64,000 bases of DNA. It comes from Spirirestis rafaelensis WJT71-NPBG6. GTDB taxonomy: Bacteria; Cyanobacteriota; Cyanobacteriia; Cyanobacteriales; Nostocaceae. Below, in pieces: positions 26,139 to 33,627 of this stretch. Location: positions 85,547-149,546 of the forward strand of contig JAHHID010000006.1 of the NCBI GenBank assembly GCA_019359015.1, read 5' to 3'. The position numbers were made by a program, and so were the translations under genes. How positions within the stretch are numbered: the first letter of the stretch is position 1; each line of letters opens with the position of its first letter. A model generated the notes under the pieces. That model was not told the origin of the DNA. It searched no databases and saw only the letters and a program-made list of their open reading frames with translations.

Positions 26139-28184
26139 TTATTTGCCGTTACCGTTGCCGTTGCCATTACCACCGTTCGTTAAGATACGTTCGGTGAGTT
26201 TTTCTGGCACCTCTTGGAGATGGTCATAATTCCAATGGAAGGAACCGACACCTAAAGTAAGCGATCGCAACTCTACTATAAAGTCGTGCATCTCGGCTTG
26301 CGGCAAATAAGCTGAGATATTATCCCATCCTTGCCAATCGTTTCTACCTTCATAACCTAAAATTTGCCCTCGTTTGCCACTTAAAAGTTGCAGCGCTTTC
26401 GAGGTAAATTCGCTGGGGGTTGTCACTTCCACATGCAAAATCGGTTCTAGCAAAGTGGGTTCTCCTTGAGGTATTCCCGTTTGCATTGCTAATCGGGCAG
26501 CTTGCTTAAATGCTTGTTCGGAACTATCAACGTTGTGGTAAGAGCCATTCGTTAAAGTTACGGCTACATCTACCACAGGGAAGCCCAAGGGACCATGTGC
26601 GAGAAACTCGCGCACACCCATTTCTACCCCAGGAATGTATTGTTTAGGGACGACACCCCCAACAATGCGATCGCTAAAATTAAAGCCTTCGCCGCGTGCT
26701 AACGGTTTAATATCTAGAAAAACATCGCCAAATTGCCCGTGTCCACCGCTTTGGTGTTTGTAGCGTCCATGAATTGATGCTACAGGTTTGCGGATCGTTT
26801 CTTTGTAAGGAACTTGCGGCAAATGGGTTGTCATTGGTAAGTTATACTTACGGCGCAGTCTATCTAAAGCGACTTGCAGATGTATCTCACCTTGTCCCCA
26901 AAGAATAACTTCGTGAGTATCACCGTGTTGTTCCCAAGCTAGAGATGGATCTTCTTCTAAGAGTTTAGCGATCGCAGCGCTGAGTTTAACTTCATCGTTA
27001 CGCTTTTCGGGAGTAATCGCCAGAGCATACACTGGTTCTAATTGTTCAGCTTTCGGTAATTCCTTGGACTGCTGTGTGCAAAGTGTATCCCCAGTCTTTA
27101 CATTTTCTAAACGGCTTAAAGCAACGATTTCACCAGCACCAGCTTCTTGAAGCGATTGCTGTTGTTGCCCCATGAGGCGATAAATTCCCCCAGCGCGAAC
27201 ACCGTTGAGGAGAATACCATCAGTTAGTTTACCGCGCCAAACACGTACTAAAGAGAGTTTGCCACCTTGAGGAGTGTAATAGGTTTTCAGAACCTGCGCT
27301 ATAGGAGTATCGCCTTTGCGGTCTTTTAAACGGCGTTCTGCGGTCGTTTCTGGTTCGGGTGCTTCTCGTAGTAAAGCTTCTAATAAAGGTCGGACGCCAT
27401 AATCAAGTTCGGCAATACCAAAGAAAACAGGTACAACTAAATCTGCACCTAATTCTAGTTTTAAATCTTTGAGAATTTCTTCTTGGTCCGGTTCGATATC
27501 TTCTAAAAGTTCTTCGAGTAAATGATCGTCAAAATTTGCTAAAGCTTCGAGCATTTCTGCCCGTGCTATGTGTTCTTCTTCTTTCAGGTTTTCGGGAAAG
27601 GGGATAGGATCGGCAGGAGCGCCAGGATGATATTGATAAGCTTGTTCGGTTACTAAATCGATAAAGCCGGTTAGTTGTTCCCCTTGCATGATGGGGTATT
27701 GGTGCGCTACCAGAGGACGACTAGAAACAGCTTTGAGAGCGTGTAAAGTTTCTAAAACATGGATATTCGCCCGATCCATTTTGTTAACAAAGACGAGATG
27801 GGGAATTTCCCAATCGTCGAGGAATTTAAATAAAGGTGCTAGGGTGAGGACGCGCTCGCGTATGGGTTCGCAAACTACAATTGCTGCATCGACTCCCATT
27901 AAGGCATTGTAGGTTTCTTGGGCAAATTCCACCGAACCCGGACAGTCAATAAAGGTGAAGCGAACATCGTTGTATTGAGTGCTTGCTGCGCCTACCTCTA
28001 CAGTCATATGGCGATCGCGCGATTCTGCCGCACTGTCTCCTATTGTATTGCCATCCTTGACATTGCCTTTGCGGGAAATTGATCCTGTGACAAATAACAA
28101 ACTTTCTAATAACGTCGTCTTCCCGCTTAAATAAGGACCGACAATTGCAACGTTCCGCGAACCCGATTTTACTTTTTCGTTCAT
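26139..28184 (-). CDS. Elongation factor G-like translational GTPase
   Basis: 681 residues with the EF-G domain order. GTPase motifs: P-loop GPYLSGKT (16-23), DCPG, NKMD. Then domain II (around residue 300), III, IV (GRYKHQSGGHGQFGDVFLDI) and V. The P-loop departs from the usual GHxDxGKT of EF-G, so this is the divergent EF-G-like paralogue found next to canonical fusA in many bacteria; its role is unclear. The tail is a GNGNGNGNGK low-complexity run. The ATG at 28184 has AAGGAGG just upstream, better than the ATG 12 codons earlier. Nothing else is in the operon. Confidence 0.9.
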   Translation of the reverse strand: MNEKVKSGSRNVAIVGPYLSGKTTLLESLLFVTGSISRKGNVKDGNTIGDSAAESRDRHMTVEVGAASTQYNDVRFTFIDCPGSVEFAQETYNALMGVDAAIVVCEPIRERVLTLAPLFKFLDDWEIPHLVFVNKMDRANIHVLETLHALKAVSSRPLVAHQYPIMQGEQLTGFIDLVTEQAYQYHPGAPADPIPFPENLKEEEHIARAEMLEALANFDDHLLEELLEDIEPDQEEILKDLKLELGADLVVPVFFGIAELDYGVRPLLEALLREAPEPETTAERRLKDRKGDTPIAQVLKTYYTPQGGKLSLVRVWRGKLTDGILLNGVRAGGIYRLMGQQQQSLQEAGAGEIVALSRLENVKTGDTLCTQQSKELPKAEQLEPVYALAITPEKRNDEVKLSAAIAKLLEEDPSLAWEQHGDTHEVILWGQGEIHLQVALDRLRRKYNLPMTTHLPQVPYKETIRKPVASIHGRYKHQSGGHGQFGDVFLDIKPLARGEGFNFSDRIVGGVVPKQYIPGVEMGVREFLAHGPLGFPVVDVAVTLTNGSYHNVDSSEQAFKQAARLAMQTGIPQGEPTLLEPILHVEVTTPSEFTSKALQLLSGKRGQILGYEGRNDWQGWDNISAYLPQAEMHDFIVELRSLTLGVGSFHWNYDHLQEVPEKLTERILTNGGNGNGNGNGK

Positions 28185-28463
28185 AAAACCTCCTTTGCGG
28201 TGAGCTACGCGTCTCCGCATTATGCTGATTTATTTTGGGTAACTAATCTTTATCCACGATTATTACCCCGTCTTTAATTTGTCATTATCCTCCCTTTAAC
28301 CTGGGTAACAAAAAATCGTAGCTTGTTGTAAGATTTACCTGAAGAAAATTTAAGTTGCACAAACTTTAATGCAAAATTACAAAGTTTTGTAAAAACATTT
28401 TGTTTCAACCAAACTTTTTGTCAACTAAACGTCACTAAAGATGTTACGAGGAGCGAAAAATCA

Positions 28464-29393
28464 ATGAGATTATCATTTTATAAATATCGTAAAGCAGGGC
28501 TGGTAAGTTTGATTTTGCTGGCTGGTAGCATCCTTACTCCCTCCCCCTCTCTCCCCCTCCCCCCTTCTCCCACAAAGCTGGCGCAATATAATAGTAATCA
28601 AACTGCTACAGATTGGTTAAATCAAGGCTTGCAGGCGATAAATGTGGGAAGGGTAGAAGATGCGATCGCTTCTTTTCGTCAAGCAATTCAGCTAGATCCA
28701 AATTTGGCACCAGCACACTATAATTTAGGGTTAGCGCTGCGACAAGTGGGAGAATTACAACCTGCGGCAGATGCATTTTATCGCGCTACTCTAGCCGATC
28801 CAAAATTTGCCCCCGCTTTTGCGAATTTGGGTGGAGCGTTGTTAGAAGGTAATAATTTACAACAGGCAAATGATTACTTGCAACGAGCATTGCAACTCGA
28901 TTCTAAACTCGGTTTCGCTCACTATAATTTTGGCTTGCTAAGAGAGCAACAACGCGATTGGGATAAGGCGATCGCATCTTTTAAAAAAGCGATGGAATAT
29001 AGCCAGAATGCACCAGAACCAGCTTATCATTTGGGGATATGTTATCTGCAACAAAATAAAATTAATCAAGCTAAAGATGCATTTCGTAAGGCAGTAAAAA
29101 TTAACCCGAAATATTCAGAAGCTCATTATAATCTGGGAACGATTTGGTATAACCAAAATAAGTCAAAAGAAGCGTTAGAAGCATTTAGAAAATCGGCTGA
29201 GGGAAACTCAAATTATGCCAACGCTTATTACGGGGCAGGGTTAGTTTTTATGCAATTAAGACAATATCCGGAAGCCGTACAGGTATTACAATACGCCAGA
29301 GATTTATATAATGCCCAGAATAATACTTTGTGGGCTAGAAATGCCGACCAATTGTTACAACAAGTACAGAATTTTAATTATCAACCCCGTTAA
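28464..29393 (+). CDS. TPR-repeat protein, exported
   Basis: 309 residues. A hydrophobic N-terminal segment (VSLILLAGSILT) is followed by a Pro/Ser-rich stretch (SPSLPLPPSP, encoded by CT-rich repeats at 28539-28571), then about seven tetratricopeptide repeats (for example AIASFRQAIQLDPNLAPAHY, and NLGLALRQVGEL; NPKYSEAHYNLGTIWYNQN). TPRs act as protein-protein scaffolds. Partner unknown; probably periplasmic or membrane-anchored. GGAGCG precedes the ATG. The Pro/Ser linker seems to be a repeat-derived expansion between signal and domain. Confidence 0.9.
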   Translation: MRLSFYKYRKAGLVSLILLAGSILTPSPSLPLPPSPTKLAQYNSNQTATDWLNQGLQAINVGRVEDAIASFRQAIQLDPNLAPAHYNLGLALRQVGELQPAADAFYRATLADPKFAPAFANLGGALLEGNNLQQANDYLQRALQLDSKLGFAHYNFGLLREQQRDWDKAIASFKKAMEYSQNAPEPAYHLGICYLQQNKINQAKDAFRKAVKINPKYSEAHYNLGTIWYNQNKSKEALEAFRKSAEGNSNYANAYYGAGLVFMQLRQYPEAVQVLQYARDLYNAQNNTLWARNADQLLQQVQNFNYQPR

Positions 29394-29468
29394 GGTGCAA
29401 TTGCTTCACATTGCGTAACAATAGGATTATTGGTTGGGTTGGTGTAGTCGAAAATTGTTCGCCTGAGA

Positions 29469-30029
29469 ATGCAAATGTACAAGCAAAAGCGCTTAAAGAG
29501 TCAATTTTTAGTAGCCGATCGCTGGTTTGATCGTCATTCAATCGTTCGTAACATGGAGGCTTTCCAAGACTTAATTGTCATAGTTCTGTGTTTGACTTTG
29601 TTCACTGTTATGGTAATGCAGTTGTGGGGGATATTTACTGCCCTCACGCAAACATTAGACTATAAACATGTGACTTCCAAGATACTGTTTATCTTAATTT
29701 TGGTCGAGTTATTTCGATTGCTAGTGGTTTACTTACAAGAACATAGTATTTCTGTTGGTGTAGCAGTGGAGGTAACAATTGTATCTGTATTGCGAGAAGT
29801 AGTTGTTCACGGAGCGTTAGAAATTTCTTCGATGCAGACAGCAGCAATGTGTGGCTTATTGTTTATTCTCGGTGCGCTACTAATAGTGTGTGCCAAAACG
29901 CCACACATGGATTGCATTAGTGCTAACACCAAATATTGTCCAATTAGGCATCGAGGAAGTAGAGAACATCAAAATGAGTTTGAATTCTCCCATTCTCATC
30001 ACTATGATGAAAATCAACCCGTTGCATAA
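29469..30029 (+). CDS. PsiE-like phosphate-starvation-inducible membrane protein
   Basis: 186 residues, four membrane helices (about 33-60, 66-86, 93-117, 123-145). The order and the conserved ILVELFRLLVVYLQ and VTIVSVLREVVVHG segments are those of the PsiE family, whose molecular function is unknown although E. coli psiE responds to phosphate limitation. The C-terminal 40 residues are a soluble His/Glu-rich tail with two cysteines, which could bind metal; that tail is not a family feature I know. No Pho box was recognised upstream. Confidence 0.82.
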   Translation: MQMYKQKRLKSQFLVADRWFDRHSIVRNMEAFQDLIVIVLCLTLFTVMVMQLWGIFTALTQTLDYKHVTSKILFILILVELFRLLVVYLQEHSISVGVAVEVTIVSVLREVVVHGALEISSMQTAAMCGLLFILGALLIVCAKTPHMDCISANTKYCPIRHRGSREHQNEFEFSHSHHYDENQPVA

Positions 30030-30288
30030 TTAATTCTATTAGTGCATCGGGCATCGGGCAGAAGCAAAGAAAGCTTATTTTATGAGCTTTGTTATCTACG
30101 TAGTGAAAAAATATCACCTTTGCCGCACTTTCATGCAATGCGGCTAGACGAGTAGTAATATTCAACAAGTGCCAGGAGGCATCATACCAAGGTTGCGAAT
30201 AATGTATCTGTAACTACGCTTTTGGGCAGATGAATGACTCTTTTAGAATAGGTAGAAATTAATTACAAACCTAAAGGAGTGTAAATCT

Positions 30289-30525
30289 ATGACCACAGGT
30301 AACGGAAATTCTCAACCTATTAGCAATCTTGAGTACGATTTTATCACCGTACTGCACAACAAGGCGGAAGCAGTTAAAGCTTACGATTCTTACATTCAAG
30401 ACGCACAGCAAGCAGGTTCGCAACCTTGTGTGGAGTTGTTTGAGAAGTTGCGCTCCTCTGATATGGAACAAGCACAGGAAATTCGCCAGCATCTTCAACA
30501 AGTGATGCAGCACGGTAAGATGTAA
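30289..30525 (+). CDS. Small helical conserved protein, 78 residues
   Basis: An all-alpha protein: after a Gly/Asn/Ser start come ISNLEYDFITVLHNKAEAVK, AYDSYIQDAQQAG and CVELFEKLRSSDMEQAQEIR, predicted to be a short helical bundle of the ferritin-like or spectrin-like look. No metal motif. A strong AAAGGAG lies 9 bases before the ATG, so good expression is expected. Several cyanobacteria have such a protein; function unknown. Confidence 0.75.
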   Translation: MTTGNGNSQPISNLEYDFITVLHNKAEAVKAYDSYIQDAQQAGSQPCVELFEKLRSSDMEQAQEIRQHLQQVMQHGKM

Positions 30526-30576
30526 GATTAATCATCAAAGGTCTAAGCTTTGCGCGGAAATTTTGAATAGAATTAA

Positions 30577-30634
30577 CAAAGCGATCGCTGTTTTTCCAAC
30601 TTGTATTTGGAATTTGTAAGCGATCGCTTTTTGC
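30577..30634. terminator. Paired HIP1 palindromes, each followed by T-run
   Basis: Two GCGATCGCT sites 33 bp apart lie between convergent genes; the first is followed by GTTTTT and the second by TTTTT. The two copies can pair with each other. Possible terminator. Confidence 0.35.
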
Positions 30635-30652
30635 CATCTGTTGCGATAAGCC

Positions 30653-31189
30653 TTATTGCTTCACGGTAGCAGCTTTAACAAAAGCAACCGCTAATGGTAC
30701 TATTTTACTTACGACTTGATTAATAACCGCGCGATCGCTTTCTGACCAAACTCGCTTATTACCGAAAATACAAGGCTGTAAAACTCCCCAAAGTTGATTT
30801 TCCCAGCAAAGGTGAGCGTGAATTAGTGCGCGATGTCCAAACTCACTACGCTCAAACTCGCGGTTAAGTACTTTCGGATCAGCTGTTTCTACGTCTTCTA
30901 CAAAAATTGATGGCTCTGTGCGGAGTGCAGCTGCAAATAACGGATCTTTTTCAGGTAGATGTGCTGGTTCTGGTTTCCAATCAATATCTTTTGCTAAAGG
31001 AATATCTGAATTTCGCCGCCAAGAATAATCAATTTTACCCATTTTCGTTTCCGGATTTCTTAGGTAAAGAAAAATGCGATCGCACTGCAATATTTCCCCA
31101 AGGGTCGGCAGCAAAGCCGCAAACATAGCATCCGGCTCACTATATTTGTCTAAGATATTTTGTAGGTTTTCTGGGATTACATCAGTCAT
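30653..31189 (-). CDS. Single GAF-domain protein
   Basis: 178 residues comprising one GAF domain: ALLPTLGEILQCDRIFLYLR, then SIFVEDVETADP, ALIHAHLCWENQLWGVLQPC and a final helix ADRAVINQVVSKIVPLA-like region. It is shaped like bilin-binding cyanobacteriochrome GAF domains, but the canonical Cys-His chromophore pair is not present at the usual place (the Cys here precedes Trp), so it probably does not bind a bilin covalently. There is no attached kinase or cyclase output. Perhaps a small-molecule or redox sensor; partner unknown. Confidence 0.85.
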   Translation of the reverse strand: MTDVIPENLQNILDKYSEPDAMFAALLPTLGEILQCDRIFLYLRNPETKMGKIDYSWRRNSDIPLAKDIDWKPEPAHLPEKDPLFAAALRTEPSIFVEDVETADPKVLNREFERSEFGHRALIHAHLCWENQLWGVLQPCIFGNKRVWSESDRAVINQVVSKIVPLAVAFVKAATVKQ

Positions 31190-31297
31190 ATATTTAGGAA
31201 AAATCTACCTAATAGTAGATGCATTTAGAATTGAGCGATAAATCGGTTACTACATTGTAGAGTAATATACAGTCTACCTATTTATGGAAGCATAATT

Positions 31298-31696
31298 ATG
31301 ATTTTTGCTGGCAACCGACCAAACAATTTAGGTGTGAACAATGGGAAATTAGCACCTTGCCCTAATAGCCCTAACTGTGTTTCTAGTCAAAGTTCAGATG
31401 TAGGTCATTCAATTGCACCACTTACTTACAACTCTACCCCAGAAGAAGCGATCGCTAAACTCAAAAGTGTCATTGAGTCTTTGCCAAGAACCAAAATTAT
31501 CACAGAAAGCAATGATTATTTGTATGCAGAATTTAAAAGCGCTTTGATGGGATTTGTCGATGATGTGGAATTTTATCTAGACCCTAAAGCGAACGTCATC
31601 CAAGTTCGTTCCGCGTCGCGTTTGGGTCAAAGCGATTTGGGTGTGAATCGCAAACGGATAGAGACGATTAGAGCCAAGCTAACCGAAGTTAATTGA
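31298..31696 (+). CDS. DUF1499 family protein
   Basis: 132 residues. Same domain as the gene at 8102: LAPCPNSPNCVSSQ, FVDDVEFYLDP, VIQVRSASRLGQSDLG and NRKRIETIRAKL. Unlike that paralogue it has no signal peptide, so it probably stays in the cytoplasm. The molecular role of the domain is not established. There is no obvious ribosome binding site. It lies upstream of the flavoprotein gene in the same direction, 110 bp apart, and may share a transcript with it. Confidence 0.88.
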   Translation: MIFAGNRPNNLGVNNGKLAPCPNSPNCVSSQSSDVGHSIAPLTYNSTPEEAIAKLKSVIESLPRTKIITESNDYLYAEFKSALMGFVDDVEFYLDPKANVIQVRSASRLGQSDLGVNRKRIETIRAKLTEVN

Positions 31697-31806
31697 CATC
31701 CCACTAAGCTGACGCTGTGGATAGAACTTACCTTAGCTAGACGAAAATTAATCACTTTCTGTTTACGATAAATAAGCAGTTATTGTCAAAAAAACAACCC
31801 ATTATT

Positions 31807-33348
31807 ATGACCCCAGCAGTTAGCACCGTAACCGTTGCCCCAATGGATCGGTATAATCAGGAGTTAATTGATAACCTTCATCCTCCAGATTGGGTTAACC
31901 CTGAACCTGCACCGAGTTACAACTTGGTTGTCATTGGTGCCGGTACAGCTGGATTGGTGACTGCTGCGGGTGCAGCAATGTTAGGTGCAAAAGTGGCTTT
32001 AATAGAAAAGCACTTAATGGGGGGTGATTGTACTAATGTGGGTTGTGTGCCATCAAAAACTCTGATTCGTTCTGCGCGGGTGGTTGCAGATATATACTAC
32101 GCGCAAGAATTTGGCATTGACAACCGTCATCAGATTAATGTAGATTTTCCGGCAGTGATGGAGCGATTGCGACGAATACGCACAGAAATTAGTCCGAATG
32201 ATTCTGCTAAACGCTTTCAGGAAGAATTTGGCGTAGACGTATTTTTTGGCGAGGCTCGATTTAAAGATACTGGTACGATAGAAGTAGGCGAGAGTATTTT
32301 ACACTTCAAAAAAGCGGCGATCGCTACAGGTTCACGCCCTACTCAACTATTGATTGACGGTTTGAATAAGGCAAAATATCTCACTAATGAAACAGTATTT
32401 TCTCTGACACAATGCCCTAATCGATTGGCGGTAATTGGTGGAGGCTACATTGGTTGCGAATTGGCTCAAACGTTTCAACGTCTAGGCTCAGAAGTTACTT
32501 TACTACAAAAAGGCTCGCGTTTACTAAGTCGTGAAGATGCTGACGCAGCAGAGATTATTCAAAAAGCTTTTGCGCGTGAAGGCATTCAGTTACTTTTTGA
32601 GTCTAAAATTAAACGCGTTGAACGCAACGATGCAGAAAAAGTTATCTATTACGAGATTAACGGACAAGAGGAAGCGCTTACAGTCGATGAAATTTTAGTA
32701 GCGACAGGGCGATCGCCTAATGTAGAAAACTTGAATCTTGAAGCTGTGGGTGTGGAATACGACCAAAAGCAAGGAGTTATAATCAATGACTACTTACAGA
32801 CAACTAATCCCCGCATTTATGCGGTGGGTGATGTCTGCATGAAGTGGAAGTTTACTCATGCTGCTGATGCTGCGGCTCGGATTTTGATTCAAAATGCACT
32901 GTTTTCGATTCTTGGGCTGGGACGTAAGAAACTTAGTTCTTTGATTATGCCTTGGTGTACTTATACCGATCCTGAGGTTGCCCATGTAGGGATGTATCCG
33001 CAAGAAGCTGAAGAGAAGGGCATTGAAGTTGATACATTTTGCGTTCCTCTCAACGATGTTGATCGAGCGATCGTTGATGGTGAAACTGAAGGATTTACCA
33101 AGTTACATGTAAAGAAGGGAACAGATAAGATTTTAGGAGCAACGATAGTAGCTCGACATGCGGGTGAGATGATTAGCGAAGTTACTTTAGCAATAACTAA
33201 TAATTTGGGTTTGAGTGCGATCGCAAAAACAATTCATCCATATCCCACGCAAGCAGAAGCTATCCGTAAAGCTGCTGATAAATATAGCATTGCCCGTTTG
33301 GACAGCTTTAAGAAGTTATCCTCCGCTTGGTTAGCGTGGAGACGTTAA
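31807..33348 (+). CDS. Mercuric-reductase-like pyridine nucleotide-disulfide oxidoreductase
   Basis: 513 residues from the ATG at 31807; a TTG at 31783 would add eight. FAD motif GAGTAG near residue 45, redox disulfide GGDCTNVGCVPSK (Cys75 and Cys80), NAD(P) motif VIGGGYIGCELAQTF, and the dimer-interface HPYPTQAEAIRKAAD. It resembles cyanobacterial MerA (Synechocystis slr1849 type): no N-terminal HMA domain, and no vicinal cysteine pair at the C-terminus (ends in Trp-Arg-Arg). The latter is required in classical MerA, so mercury as substrate is uncertain; a general NADPH-dependent disulfide or quinone reductase is possible. Followed at once by a 21-bp repeat array. Confidence 0.88.
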   Translation: MTPAVSTVTVAPMDRYNQELIDNLHPPDWVNPEPAPSYNLVVIGAGTAGLVTAAGAAMLGAKVALIEKHLMGGDCTNVGCVPSKTLIRSARVVADIYYAQEFGIDNRHQINVDFPAVMERLRRIRTEISPNDSAKRFQEEFGVDVFFGEARFKDTGTIEVGESILHFKKAAIATGSRPTQLLIDGLNKAKYLTNETVFSLTQCPNRLAVIGGGYIGCELAQTFQRLGSEVTLLQKGSRLLSREDADAAEIIQKAFAREGIQLLFESKIKRVERNDAEKVIYYEINGQEEALTVDEILVATGRSPNVENLNLEAVGVEYDQKQGVIINDYLQTTNPRIYAVGDVCMKWKFTHAADAAARILIQNALFSILGLGRKKLSSLIMPWCTYTDPEVAHVGMYPQEAEEKGIEVDTFCVPLNDVDRAIVDGETEGFTKLHVKKGTDKILGATIVARHAGEMISEVTLAITNNLGLSAIAKTIHPYPTQAEAIRKAADKYSIARLDSFKKLSSAWLAWRR

Positions 33349-33358
33349 TGCATTGACC

Positions 33359-33598
33359 GACAATGCGATTGTATCGGCTGACAATGCGATTGTATCGACC
33401 GACAATGCGATTGTATCGGCTGACAATGCGATTGTATCGACCCGTTATGTTAATGCATCGACCCGTTATGTTAATGCATCGACCCGTTATGTTAATGCAT
33501 CGGCTTGCATTGTTAATGCATCGACCCGTTATGTTAATGCATCGACCCGTTATGTTAATGCATCGGCTTGCATTGTTAATGCATCGACTTGCAAAAAT
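33359..33598. repeat. 21-bp tandem repeat array, about 11 copies, two subtypes
   Basis: First four copies follow GACAATGCGATTGTATCGGCT/ACC alternately; the next seven or so follow CGTTATGTTAATGCATCGACC with TGCATTGTTAATGCATCGGCT variants inserted. The period is exactly 21, so the array stays open in more than one frame and yields heptapeptides such as DNAIVST and RYVNAST, but these frames are a by-product. It sits between two convergent genes. Confidence 0.9.
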
Positions 33599-33627
33599 TA
33601 ACCGACCTTTGTTTAACCTTGCCCTAG

